Source: Paenibacillus thalictri
GTDB taxonomy: Bacteria > Bacillota > Bacilli > Paenibacillales > NBRC-103111
DNA length: 36,566 bases
Direction of reading: 5' to 3'
NCBI RefSeq assembly: GCF_004307995.1
Contig: NZ_SIRE01000048.1
Coordinates: 1 to 36,566 of the forward strand
Below the pieces are notes generated by a model. The model worked only from the letters and a program-made list of their open reading frames with translations, was not told where the DNA came from and searched no databases. The translations under genes and the position numbers were made by a program. This document shows, piece after piece, positions 1-7,956 of the stretch; within the stretch, counting starts at the first letter, position 1, and each line of letters begins with the position of its first letter.

Positions 1-177
1 TCGGAAGAACCGTCATCAGCTTAAAGTGAGAACTTAAAACTCTTCATTCCGTAAGCTTGATTTTTAGCTTGCCGGGTATGTCTTTGTCTTTTTTCTACCT
101 GGTACTTTGTTACGACCATGCTACCAAGTAAAACCACGTTAATGTAACTGTCGTGCATCGCGTTATTTTCCCATCAA

Positions 178-258
178 GAGCTTTCCTGCGGAAAGCTCAC
201 TTCGTAAGCATTGGCTAAGAGCTTCCGCAGGAAAGCTCACTTCGTAAGCATTGGCTAA
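178..258. repeat. Two-unit tandem repeat with dyad symmetry
   Basis: A 29-bp sequence at 190-218 is repeated exactly at 230-258, a period of 40 bp. Each copy follows a short arm complementary to its own start. In the first unit GAGCTTTCC (178-186) pairs with GGAAAGCTC (190-198) around a 3-nt loop. In the second unit the left arm (219-226) lacks one T. A second weaker dyad, GCTCAC-TTC-GTAAGC, lies inside each copy. The repeat lies just downstream of the minus-strand gene remnant at 264-686. It lacks a T-run, so it is not a typical terminator. It may be part of a dispersed intergenic repeat family. Confidence 0.8.
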
Positions 259-263
259 TGGCT

Positions 264-686
264 TTACGGAAAGATCAGCTCGATTGAGAATACATTGTCC
301 ATCCAAGCGACCTGTTCCGCCGCGGCCATTAATTCCTTAAACTGTAATTCTTCTTCGGATTCGATGAACAGCGAAACGACGACCTTTCCGGGAAAGCCGG
401 CTTCCGCCGGCTCGTAGAAAGGACGCATTTTAACGCTGCCGATAGTAATTCCATTGCTGCTAAAAATTGAAGAAATCGTCTCCATTCCATCCGGTTGCTC
501 GATCATTTTTAATTTCACAATAAGGCGGAGGTCGCGTTGAAAGCCCCAGAAGGAGAGTTGGGCACTGGCGTGCGAACCGCCGTTTCCGATCCCTCTCCAT
601 TCGAGGCCGGCCGCTCCGCTCAGCACGACCAGAATCAGCCGCGCCAGGGCGCGCAAATAGATCGCATCGGTTGGAACGAGATGCAT
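264..686 (-). pseudogene. Internally deleted MgtC/SapB-family gene remnant
   Basis: The 140-codon frame joins two parts of an MgtC/SapB-type membrane protein. Residues about 9-31 resemble the first helix of that family (ALARLILVVLSGAAGLEWRG, compare the usual RLLLAALLGGLIGLER). Residues about 50-140 resemble its cytoplasmic ACT-like tail (an LRLIVKLK strand, a helix after QPDGMETISSIF, then strands and a final helix). The family normally has several further membrane helices between these parts, and they are missing. The gene is therefore probably an in-frame deletion derivative, although a functional short protein cannot be excluded. No strong ribosome binding site precedes the ATG. It follows the solute-binding lipoprotein gene by 50 bp on the same strand. 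Confidence 0.5.
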
Positions 687-736
687 AATGCCATCACCGC
701 TTCCGTGTTCCGTCGTTATTTGCCGGTTGCCCTTGT

Positions 737-2062
737 TCAGGGCTGGTTAAAAGGCAGCAGCTGCCGGTCCGCTTCTTCCTGCGCTTGGCGCAGCGCCTCT
801 TGGGGCGAAAGTTTGCCGGTCAGCACGGCCTGCACGCCGTCGTTCAGCGCTTTGGTTACTTTGTCGTTATTATGCGTCGACAATTCCGCTTCCGCATACT
901 GCAGCTGATCACGCGCCACGAGAGCGGCGGGAAACTGTCTGACATAGGTCTTCAGCCGCTCCGTTTCGTATGACGATTTACGGACGGCAACATAGCCGGT
1001 ATCGATACTCCATTGGGCGATGCGGTCGGTGTCCGTCATCCACTTGACGAATTTCCAGGCGGCTTCTTGATTTTTCTCTCCGGTCCCTTTGAAAATAAAT
1101 AAGTTCCCGCCGCCGGTGGGCGTTCCGAACTGTTTGCCGCCCGGGAGAAAACTGACGCCAAACGGGAAAGAGGCGTTGTTTTTGACGTTCGTCAAATTGC
1201 CTGTCGTATGGTACATCATCGCCGTCTTGCCTTGAAGGAAATCGCCCAGAACATTTTCCCATTCCAGAATGCCCGGCGGCATGGCTTTGTATTTCCCCGC
1301 CAGTTCGCGCCAAAATTGCAGCGCTTCCACATTGTCCGACGTGTTGAAAAACACTTTTTTGCCATCGGGAGAAATCAGATTTTTCCCGTTTTGAATCGCA
1401 AACACCTGGAACATCCAGGTGGAGATGTTGGGGGCGGAGGAAGGCACCTCGATGCCCCATCTGCCGGAGCGGGTCAGTTTCTGCGCAAAAGCCGCCAGCT
1501 CGGACCAATTCGCGGGCGGATGCTCCGGGTCGAGGCCCGCTTGTTTAAACGCTTGCTTGTTGTAATACAGTACGGCCGTGCTCCGCTGAAACGGCAGGCT
1601 GTACATATGGCCGCCGGTTTGCGAATTGGCCAAGAAGGCCGGATAGAAGTCGGCCAGAAACGCCGTTGCGCCTTCCTTGCCGATAAATGCATCCAGCGGC
1701 ATAATCGCATCCATATCCAGCAGGCTGTACATATCGGTCGTCTGCAGCACAGCGACGTCCGGAGGGTTTTTGCCCTGAACGGCTGCCTGCACTTTGACCT
1801 TCGTATCGTCGTAGCTGCCGGTGTATACGGGTTTTACTCGAATGTCGGGGTATTCCTTCATAAATTGCTCGGCCATGCCCTCGATCGTCGGTGTGAGCGG
1901 TCCGCCGACATGCACCGGGTAATAAAAGCTCAACTCCACCCGTTCGCTGCCTAAGGGCTGCGGCTCTCGGAGGGGACTTTCGTTATAGGCTCCGCAGGCT
2001 GCCGTTGTCAGCAGCCCGGCTGTTGCGATACATGCAATTGCATTACGTCGATTCCGTTTCAT
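737..2062 (-). CDS. ABC transporter sugar-binding lipoprotein (family 1 solute-binding protein)
   Basis: This is an extracellular carbohydrate-binding lipoprotein of the family 1 (UgpB/MalE-like) class, about 441 aa. The N-terminus has basic residues, a hydrophobic stretch and a lipobox ending TTAAC, with the lipidated Cys at residue 23. Family features include a SFYYPVHVGG strand, the NPPDVAVLQTTDMYSL region, SLPFQRSTAVLYYNKQAFKQAGLD and the late AAWKFVKWMTDTDRIAQWS. I chose the ATG at 2062 because GGGGTGA lies about 10 bp upstream; GTG 2074 and ATG 2068 are alternatives. No permease gene is adjacent. It diverges from a YesM/YesN two-component pair 145 bp away, which suggests sensing or uptake of a sugar under control of that pair. 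The substrate cannot be read from the sequence. Confidence 0.9.
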   Translation of the reverse strand: MKRNRRNAIACIATAGLLTTAACGAYNESPLREPQPLGSERVELSFYYPVHVGGPLTPTIEGMAEQFMKEYPDIRVKPVYTGSYDDTKVKVQAAVQGKNPPDVAVLQTTDMYSLLDMDAIMPLDAFIGKEGATAFLADFYPAFLANSQTGGHMYSLPFQRSTAVLYYNKQAFKQAGLDPEHPPANWSELAAFAQKLTRSGRWGIEVPSSAPNISTWMFQVFAIQNGKNLISPDGKKVFFNTSDNVEALQFWRELAGKYKAMPPGILEWENVLGDFLQGKTAMMYHTTGNLTNVKNNASFPFGVSFLPGGKQFGTPTGGGNLFIFKGTGEKNQEAAWKFVKWMTDTDRIAQWSIDTGYVAVRKSSYETERLKTYVRQFPAALVARDQLQYAEAELSTHNNDKVTKALNDGVQAVLTGKLSPQEALRQAQEEADRQLLPFNQP

Positions 2063-2207
2063 TCCCATCGTCACCCCATGGTGGTGCGTACGTATATTTT
2101 ATGGCAATCGGTTCCTATTATAAACGACCCGGCGTTAAGATATAGTTCGAAATATTAAGGTATGATAAACTAATGAGACGATTTTAGGTGCGAGGCAGGT
2201 GATAACG

Positions 2208-4049
2208 ATGGCCCCGTCTATGCAAAATGGGATGGCGCTGAGCCGGATGGGCTTGCGTTCCAAGATTGTGATCATTTTTTTGCTGCTGATCGCTGTGCCT
2301 CTTGCGGTGCTCGGCACATTTGCTTATATTGACTTTTCCCATATGGTGGAACGGAAAACGGTGAATTATACGGAGCAAATCGTCAGCCAAATTAATCGTT
2401 CGCTGGATCAAACGTTTCGCGAGGAAATGCAGAAGATTTCGCTGCTGCCGCTGTACAACCGCGAGGTGCTGGACATTTTGGAGAAATACAGCGGTCCCGA
2501 TAAGGGGAATACCCTACCTACGCTGGCGGAAAAAAACATCATGTTCCACGATATAGCCGGCTCCACCTATTATCGGCCGGAAGTGCGGGGCATCCAGATT
2601 ATTGCCAACAACGGATATATTTTTACAAACATGGATCCGTTTCTCGTCAAACCGTTTATCGAGCCGCAACGCGAGCCTTGGTACGAGCAGGTGGTGAAGG
2701 CGGACGGAAGCTGGGTTATGGTGCCGCAGCACAAACCCGACTATTTGTTGAAGGAAGCTGCGCCGGCTAAGTATATTTCGGCCGCCCGGCTGATTCGCGA
2801 GCCGGGGTCGACGCAGGTGGTCGGGATGATTAAAATCGACTTCAAACTCGACATCTTCGAGCAGATCTCGGCCAAATTCCAGTATGGCGAAATCGGCAGC
2901 CTGTTGGTGCTGAATGAGAACAACGAACTGTTCTACGAACAAAACAACGAAACCGGAGGAGAATCGGTCCGGCAGGCGCTGCTGAAGGCGGAGTTGCCGA
3001 GCGGCAGCGGCACGCTGCAGTTGGATCTGGGCGGGAAACCGCATCTGGTCATCGTCGATTATTCCGCTTACTCCGGGCTTAAGGTCATCAGCGTCATACC
3101 GCAGCAGTCGCTCCATCTGGAAACGGCGGGCTTGCGCGGGTTCATTGTGCTGATTTTTATCGTTTGCCTTGCCGCGGCGGGAGGCTTGGCGGTGTTTTAC
3201 TCCTATAGACTGAGCAGTCCTTTAATGACGTTAAAGGATAAGATGCAGCTCGTCGAGCAGGGTCATTTCAAGCAAAAGGTGTCGGTGCAGTCACACGACG
3301 AGATCGGTCAGCTTGGCAGCGGCTTTAACCGAATGACCGACGAGATCGACCGGCTTGTGAGCCAGGTGTACGCGCTTAGCCTGAAGGAGAAAGAAGCGCA
3401 GCTTTCCGCGCTGCTGACGCAGATGAATCCGCATTTTATATATAACACGCTGGAATCGATCAATATGATGGCTATCGACAAACAAACGTACGACATTTCC
3501 GATATGGTATCCGCGTTAGGCCAACTGTTAAGGCATTCTGTAGGGAATTACGACCGGCTTGTGCTGCTGCGCGAAGAGCTGGAATCGATCATATCGTATA
3601 TGAAAATCCAGCAGCTTCGTTATGGGGAACGCATCCATCTGGTCATCGAAGCGGAGGAACCGATCCAAAATTGGTTTGTGCCGAAATTCGTGCTGCAGCC
3701 GCTGGTCGAAAACGCGATTTATCATGGCATCGGCGATCTGCAACAAGGCGGGACGATTTGGATATCTGCGGTCTCCTTTGGGCACGATTTGCTGCTTACC
3801 GTGCGCGATGACGGCAAAGGTTTGACAGAGGAAGAAATTGCCCGGCTTCAGCGGCACATTTCATCGTCCGCGCAGGATGAGGGCAAGATGGGATTTGCCC
3901 TGCGCAACATGAATGAACGGCTGATGCTTATGTTCGGGAAAAGCTACGGCATCGACATCGACGGAAGTCCGGGGGAAGGGGTTTCGTTTACGATTACGAT
4001 GCCGGTGATCGAAAGGAAGGAATCGTATGTACCGGGTACTGCTTATTGA
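2208..4049 (+). CDS. YesM-type sensor histidine kinase
   Basis: This is a membrane-bound sensor kinase of the YesM/LytS-like class, about 613 aa. A first membrane helix (about residues 20-43) is followed by a roughly 260-residue extracellular sensor region of Cache-like appearance and a second helix (about 305-328, FIVLIFIVCLAAAGGLAVFY). Next come a HAMP domain, a His_kinase domain with the phosphoacceptor motif MNPHFIYNTLE (His409) and a HATPase domain with an N-box (LVENAIYHG) and DDGKGL. ATG 2208 is preferred over GTG 2199 because GCAGGTGA lies just upstream. Its 3' end overlaps the response regulator by 23 bp, so the two are translationally coupled. It diverges from a sugar-binding lipoprotein and probably responds to an extracellular carbohydrate. 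Confidence 0.93.
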   Translation: MAPSMQNGMALSRMGLRSKIVIIFLLLIAVPLAVLGTFAYIDFSHMVERKTVNYTEQIVSQINRSLDQTFREEMQKISLLPLYNREVLDILEKYSGPDKGNTLPTLAEKNIMFHDIAGSTYYRPEVRGIQIIANNGYIFTNMDPFLVKPFIEPQREPWYEQVVKADGSWVMVPQHKPDYLLKEAAPAKYISAARLIREPGSTQVVGMIKIDFKLDIFEQISAKFQYGEIGSLLVLNENNELFYEQNNETGGESVRQALLKAELPSGSGTLQLDLGGKPHLVIVDYSAYSGLKVISVIPQQSLHLETAGLRGFIVLIFIVCLAAAGGLAVFYSYRLSSPLMTLKDKMQLVEQGHFKQKVSVQSHDEIGQLGSGFNRMTDEIDRLVSQVYALSLKEKEAQLSALLTQMNPHFIYNTLESINMMAIDKQTYDISDMVSALGQLLRHSVGNYDRLVLLREELESIISYMKIQQLRYGERIHLVIEAEEPIQNWFVPKFVLQPLVENAIYHGIGDLQQGGTIWISAVSFGHDLLLTVRDDGKGLTEEEIARLQRHISSSAQDEGKMGFALRNMNERLMLMFGKSYGIDIDGSPGEGVSFTITMPVIERKESYVPGTAY

Positions 4050-4800
4050 GGATGAGCCGCTCATTCGCCAAGGCATCCGCAAGCTGATCGAACAGCTGCC
4101 GCAAGATTTCGCCGTCGTAAAAGAGGCCGATCACGGCCTGGAGGCGTTGGAGTATATGAACGGAGCCCCCGGCGCGGTGGATATCGTCGTCACCGATATC
4201 CGGATGCGGGAGATGGATGGGCTCAGCTTCATTCATAAGCTGCGTGAGCACGATGAAGTGCTGCCGATCATGATTATTAGCGGTTACGGGGATTTTCAAT
4301 ATGCGCAGCAGGCGCTCCGGTATGGCGTGTCCGACTATTTGCTGAAGCCGATCAATCGGCTGTCCTTCATCTCTTCGCTGGAAAAAATTCGCGACAAGCT
4401 GGATAAAGCAGGCGGAAGAGGTGTGGCTGTTAAGGAGGCCGACAAAACGGAGCACGCGGAGGCGCCGCTTGATAAGGACCACCGGATTATTCGCAAGGTG
4501 AAAGATTATATCATGGCCAATGTAGCCGGGGATTTAAGTCTGCAGGCAATCAGCGCGCATGTGGAACTGCACCCGGTGTATCTCAGCCATTTGTTTAAGC
4601 AGGAGGCGGGGTACAATTTGTCCGAATACATTACGGAGACACGTATCGACCGGGCCAAACAACTGCTGACCGCCACGGAGCTGAAAATTTACGATGTCGC
4701 CCGGCTGGCCGGCTATCAGAGCCCGAAGCATTTTGCGCTCGTATTTAAGCAGCTTACCGGCGTCACGCCTATGGCTTATCGCGGCGCGCATAGAGCGTAA
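4027..4800 (+). CDS. YesN-type response regulator (REC + AraC HTH)
   Basis: This 257-aa cytoplasmic regulator has an N-terminal receiver domain and a C-terminal AraC/XylS DNA-binding domain. The receiver shows the acidic pair in LLIEDE, the phosphoacceptor Asp57 in TDIRM, and Lys107 in YLLKP. The AraC domain (about 155-255) has two helix-turn-helix units (LSLQAISAHVELHPVYLSHLFK and IYDVARLAGYQSPKHFALVFK) and the usual GVTPMAYR ending. It is short for YesN proteins because the linker between the domains is only about 30 residues. GGAAGG at 4015-4020, inside the kinase gene, serves as ribosome binding site. It is the partner of the preceding kinase and probably activates local sugar-uptake genes, perhaps including the divergent lipoprotein gene. 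Confidence 0.93.
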   Translation: MYRVLLIEDEPLIRQGIRKLIEQLPQDFAVVKEADHGLEALEYMNGAPGAVDIVVTDIRMREMDGLSFIHKLREHDEVLPIMIISGYGDFQYAQQALRYGVSDYLLKPINRLSFISSLEKIRDKLDKAGGRGVAVKEADKTEHAEAPLDKDHRIIRKVKDYIMANVAGDLSLQAISAHVELHPVYLSHLFKQEAGYNLSEYITETRIDRAKQLLTATELKIYDVARLAGYQSPKHFALVFKQLTGVTPMAYRGAHRA

Positions 4801-4814
4801 CACGCTGCAATATC

Positions 4815-4866
4815 AACCATAAGTAAATTCCGTTCCGGGATGCCGGGGCGGAATTTACTTATGGTT
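4815..4866. other. Long perfect hairpin, 24-bp stem with GATG loop
   Basis: AACCATAAGTAAATTCCG (4815-4832) is perfectly complementary to 4849-4866. Inside it, two T-G wobble pairs and CCGG/CCGG extend the stem to 24 pairs around GATG (4839-4842). It lies 14 bp after the response regulator stop. There is no T-run on either side, so it is an atypical terminator, an mRNA 3'-end stabiliser or an inverted-repeat relic. Confidence 0.75.
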
Positions 4867-5091
4867 TAACTGCCGTCATACGATGGCGGGAACCACGTGT
4901 TGGAAGTTAATCAGCGGCTGCCGGCACGCAATGAAGTGGTTCAAAGCATCCTTTTAGGTGCCACGGAAGATGGTACTACGTCAATATAGTACTTCCTTAT
5001 ATTGTAAAAATGAATACAATTGAAATTAGCACAAGGTACTAAAATGCGGTACCAAAAAAATCAATCATCCATTATGGAAAGGGTGTTTCAC

Positions 5092-5538
5092 ATGATGAAA
5101 ACTAAACGCAATACTCCCGCTTTTACATTTCTTGCTTGGGGTTCGTTTGCCGCCGCCTTCCTTGGTATGTTCATCGGGATCTATACGCTGGAAGAGACGC
5201 TTGCGGTCAAAGGTTATTATGCCGTATCGGCGCTATATTTAACGATGGCATCGTTTGTGCTGCAGAAGGTGGTGCGGGATAATCACGACGATTCGTTTAC
5301 GAATCAGAAGCGCAATACCGCGGCGTTTACTTTTATGGCGTGGGCTTCTTTTGCCTTATCGCTGCTGGCGATGTTTATCGGAATTATTAATTTGGATCAG
5401 CCGCTGTCGGTTAAGGGGTATTACGCAATGACCGGATTGTTCCTGACCATGGCTTGCTTCGTGCTGCAGAAGGTGGTGCGCGATAATAAAGAAGACGCCG
5501 GATCGGAAGAGACGGTATACGATCAGGATCATCTATGA
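5092..5538 (+). CDS. YiaA/YiaB-like membrane protein with duplicated domain
   Basis: This small integral membrane protein of about 148 aa has two tandem copies of a YiaA/YiaB two-helix unit. Copy 1 begins KRNTPAFTFLAWGSFAAAF and copy 2 KRNTAAFTFMAWASFALS. Each copy has two hydrophobic helices and ends in the same FVLQKVVRDN block, so four membrane segments are expected. The start at 5092 is chosen because GGAAAGGG (5076-5083) lies 8 bp upstream and the domain begins four codons later; the frame is open upstream to 5020 but without a good site. The molecular function of this family is not established. A MarR regulator gene follows, and GGTACT motifs occur upstream of both genes. Confidence 0.88.
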   Translation: MMKTKRNTPAFTFLAWGSFAAAFLGMFIGIYTLEETLAVKGYYAVSALYLTMASFVLQKVVRDNHDDSFTNQKRNTAAFTFMAWASFALSLLAMFIGIINLDQPLSVKGYYAMTGLFLTMACFVLQKVVRDNKEDAGSEETVYDQDHL

Positions 5539-5551
5539 ATAATGAATATAC

Positions 5552-5591
5552 GGGCAGAGCGAACAGCGGTTCCTCTGCCCTTTTTTGTTTT
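5552..5591 (+). terminator. Rho-independent terminator
   Basis: GGGCAGAG (5552-5559) pairs with CTCTGCCC (5573-5580), followed by a TTTTTTGTTTT run. It ends the YiaA/YiaB-like gene. Confidence 0.92.
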
Positions 5592-5630
5592 GTAGCAAGG
5601 TCCATTTATTTCCTCAAACGACGAATGGTA

Positions 5631-5687
5631 AGGTACTTGACAAAATCGATGTACGGCTGTCATAATAAACTATGTCAGGTACTTGAC
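5631..5687 (+). promoter_or_regulatory. marR-type gene promoter with repeated AGGTACTTGAC
   Basis: TTGACA (5637-5642) and CATAAT (5661-5666), 18 bp apart, form a plausible SigA promoter. An 11-bp motif AGGTACTTGAC occurs at 5631-5641, overlapping the -35, and again at 5677-5687 downstream of the expected start. This arrangement suits an operator, most simply autoregulation by the MarR protein. Related GGTACT copies lie at 4972-4977 and 5035-5040, upstream of the preceding gene. Confidence 0.6.
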
Positions 5688-5729
5688 TAATTAATTCAAA
5701 TCAAATTCAAATAACGGAGGAACAATCAT

Positions 5730-6428
5730 ATGAGTGAAGAAAAAAGAAAACTAGTTCAGCAGTTCATCCACTTGCAGCAGCTGCTGCATCGCTACCAAAT
5801 GCATCATTTTATGAGTTTTGGGCCCTTTCATAATCCTCATCGCGGCCAAGGGCGGGTTCTGTCCATGCTGAAGATGAAACCGGAAATGAGCCAGAAGGAA
5901 CTTTCCTATTTGCTCGATATGAGCAAGCAGTCTTTGGCCGAACTTCTCGGCAAGCTGGAGAAAAACGGCTTTATTGAGCGCGAGCCCTCGGAAGAAGACC
6001 GCCGCGTTTCCAACATCAAGCTGACGGAGAAAGGCGCTGAGGCGGCCGGAGAGATGAATGATGAGCAGCCGTCCGGATTGGAGCAAGTATTTGATTGTCT
6101 GAACGAAGATGAACTGAAACACTTAAGTGAATATTTGCAGCGCATGATTCAGAGTCTGGAAGGTCAATTCACGGATGAAGGAGAAGGGGATTTGCGCACG
6201 CGGATGATGGAGCGGTTCGCGGACATGCAGGGACGCCGCGGCTTTGGCGGTCGCGATCCCCGTTCATTTGGATGGGGCGGTTTTCCCGGCTTCCGGGACG
6301 GCGGATTTCAAGATGCCCGTCATGGTGGTCACGGCCGCGGTCGTGAACATGATCGCGGACCGGATCGCAGACCGGATCATGACGAGCGTCCGGACCAAAG
6401 AGATGACGGCGAAGAAAAAAATCAGTAA
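5730..6428 (+). CDS. MarR-family regulator with long charged Gly/Arg/Asp tail
   Basis: This 232-aa protein has a winged-helix MarR domain in its first about 145 residues. The recognition region is MSQKELSYLLDMSKQSLAELLGKLEKNGFIEREP, followed by the wing EEDRRVSNIKLTEKG. MarR proteins are usually 140-160 aa. Here the C-terminus extends from about residue 160 with a disordered-looking tail rich in Gly, Arg, His and Asp (GRRGFGGRDPRSFGWGG then repeated DRGPDRRPDHDERPDQ-like units). GGAGG lies 9 bp before the ATG. It is expected to bind DNA as a dimer and respond to a small ligand or stress. The repeated AGGTACTTGAC at its promoter suggests autoregulation. The tail could bind nucleic acid or metal but this is unknown. 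Confidence 0.9.
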   Translation: MSEEKRKLVQQFIHLQQLLHRYQMHHFMSFGPFHNPHRGQGRVLSMLKMKPEMSQKELSYLLDMSKQSLAELLGKLEKNGFIEREPSEEDRRVSNIKLTEKGAEAAGEMNDEQPSGLEQVFDCLNEDELKHLSEYLQRMIQSLEGQFTDEGEGDLRTRMMERFADMQGRRGFGGRDPRSFGWGGFPGFRDGGFQDARHGGHGRGREHDRGPDRRPDHDERPDQRDDGEEKNQ

Positions 6429-6488
6429 GATATTTTCCGGGCTTTCCGGATCGAAAGTCTGCCTATGACACCGGACTATACAAATGAG

Positions 6489-6520
6489 AACCGCTGCTGT
6501 TTGTAAGCAGCGGTTTTTTT
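6489..6520 (+). terminator. Rho-independent terminator
   Basis: AACCGCTGCT (6489-6498) pairs with AGCAGCGGTT (6506-6515) around a 7-nt loop, then a T-run to 6520. It ends the MarR gene. Confidence 0.93.
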
Positions 6521-6570
6521 GCGGCAAAAACATGTCTTATCAAGAGCCATTTTGCAGCGAGATAAACTTC

Positions 6571-6641
6571 TTGACGCTTTCCTTTTTGTTATGCTATATT
6601 TTTCTCATCACAGGATAAACGATTAACTGAAACGTTTAACT
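6571..6641 (+). promoter_or_regulatory. lacI-family gene promoter with two degenerate operators
   Basis: TTGACG (6571-6576) and TATATT (6595-6600) are 18 bp apart, with an extended TGC before the -10. Just downstream lie two variants of the operator found before the amidohydrolase gene. GATAAACGATTAACT (6614-6628) differs from the inverse of the consensus at two positions. AAACGTTTAAC (6630-6640) matches its core. Their position around +8 to +35 suits autorepression by blocking transcription. Confidence 0.7.
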
Positions 6642-6665
6642 TACTAATGGTAAGGAGGGGTGAAC

Positions 6666-7643
6666 ATGGTTACTTTAAAGGATATAGCTAAACATGCCAA
6701 TGTAAGCGTTTGTACCGTATCCAGATATTTAAGCGCCGGTATGGTCGTCAAAAAAGAAACAGAGAAAAGAATTCAACTGGCCATTAAAGAGCTGGGTTAT
6801 GTGCCAAATGTGGTTGCAAAGGCGCTGAAACGCAAGGAAACCTTTAATGTAGCCGTAATCTTGCCGAAGATTAATAACCTTTATTATTCCGAGATCACTT
6901 CAGGCATTAGCCAAACTTTAGGGAAACATAATTACAATCTTTATATTTATGAAGTGGATAATTTAAGTTTAACCGAACATGAAATTCTTCAGCTGATGCG
7001 CGAAAATATGATAGCCGGCATTATATTTGTCGGATTGTTTTCCGATCGTTCTTTTCAAGAAAGCATTCACAGTGTGTTGGAGTGGAACATCCCGGTTGTA
7101 TATGCAAATCGGTGCATTCCGTACGCGGGTTTTCCATTAGTGTACCCGGATTTAACTAAAGCAAGTAAATTAGGTGTACAATATTTGTTGTCACAAGGTA
7201 AGGACAGAATTGCTTTTGTCCATAAGCATTTGCCTGACCACCTGCTGGAGCATTTCTTGGATGGTTTCCGTCAAGCGAGCAACGGCGAACATCAGCCTAT
7301 GGTGATCGAAATTGAAGAGGGGATGGACCTGTCTAAAGACTGTATTCCTGGTCTTGTTCAGAACCATATTAATGGCGTATTTGTCCTTAATGAATTAAGC
7401 GCAGTGTATTTAACCAAGGCATTGGTTCAAGCGAATATTCGAGTGTTTGAGGATATGGCCGTTTTGAGTCTGGGGAATTCCTTGATGTCGGAAATCTCGA
7501 CACCGGAGCTGACTTGTGTAGATTTACAGAACCGGGAATTAGGCATAAGAAGCGCAGAAATTATTTTAAGCCAAATTCGAAAAGAAGAGCTTGAACCGGT
7601 GACCGTATTGGAACCGTCTATTGTTCGGCGTCAATCTGCCTGA
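6666..7643 (+). CDS. LacI-family transcriptional regulator
   Basis: This DNA-binding repressor of about 325 aa has the LacI helix-turn-helix at its N-terminus (VTLKDIAKHANVSVCTVSRYL, then the hinge helix near VPNVVAKALKRKET) and a periplasmic-binding-protein-like effector domain from about residue 60. The ATG at 6666 is chosen because AAGGAGG (6652-6658) lies 7 bp upstream; an in-frame GTG at 6660 overlaps the ribosome binding region. Its own promoter carries two operator-like palindromes. Four better copies lie between it and the amidohydrolase gene, so it very probably controls that gene and itself. The effector is unknown; a nucleoside, base or sugar is a guess from the neighbours. The gene is noticeably more A+T-rich than the copper and formate genes. 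Confidence 0.93.
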   Translation: MVTLKDIAKHANVSVCTVSRYLSAGMVVKKETEKRIQLAIKELGYVPNVVAKALKRKETFNVAVILPKINNLYYSEITSGISQTLGKHNYNLYIYEVDNLSLTEHEILQLMRENMIAGIIFVGLFSDRSFQESIHSVLEWNIPVVYANRCIPYAGFPLVYPDLTKASKLGVQYLLSQGKDRIAFVHKHLPDHLLEHFLDGFRQASNGEHQPMVIEIEEGMDLSKDCIPGLVQNHINGVFVLNELSAVYLTKALVQANIRVFEDMAVLSLGNSLMSEISTPELTCVDLQNRELGIRSAEIILSQIRKEELEPVTVLEPSIVRRQSA

Positions 7644-7713
7644 GCGATCAGGACAAGCTGGCTTACATCAGGCGGCGGTCATCTATCGTTTTGCGGAGTG
7701 CAGTAGAAGCATA

Positions 7714-7893
7714 GGTTAAACGTTTATCCTGAAGCAGGTTGTCTCACTTGGACTCGAATCCCTCTATCGGGCGCCTTGTCCGGCAAATTGAAACGAATAT
7801 TGGTTAAACGTTTATCTGGAAGGTCGCTCTACCGTATTATTGCAGCACTTTAGGTTAAACGTTTATCTTTTGAATTTTGGTTAAACGTTTATC
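7714..7893. promoter_or_regulatory. Cluster of four LacI-type operators
   Basis: GGTTAAACGTTTATC occurs identically four times in the 313-bp gap before the amidohydrolase gene: 7714-7728, 7802-7816, 7853-7867 and 7879-7893. Start-to-start spacing shrinks toward the gene: 88, 51 and 26 bp. The motif is a near-palindrome centred on CG, as expected for a LacI-family protein, and variants lie in the promoter of the lacI-type gene upstream. A TATAAC -10 candidate (7907-7912) follows the last copy, which would then cover the -35 zone. I see no gene in the gap. Confidence 0.85.
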
Positions 7894-7956
7894 CGAATTG
7901 GTTTCTTATAACTAAAGAACTAATGCTCATCTTCATAATAAAAGGAGAAATTACAC

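Noticed and set aside
4882..4956. 24-codon frame from ATG near 4882
   Set aside because: It has no ribosome binding site and no promoter context.
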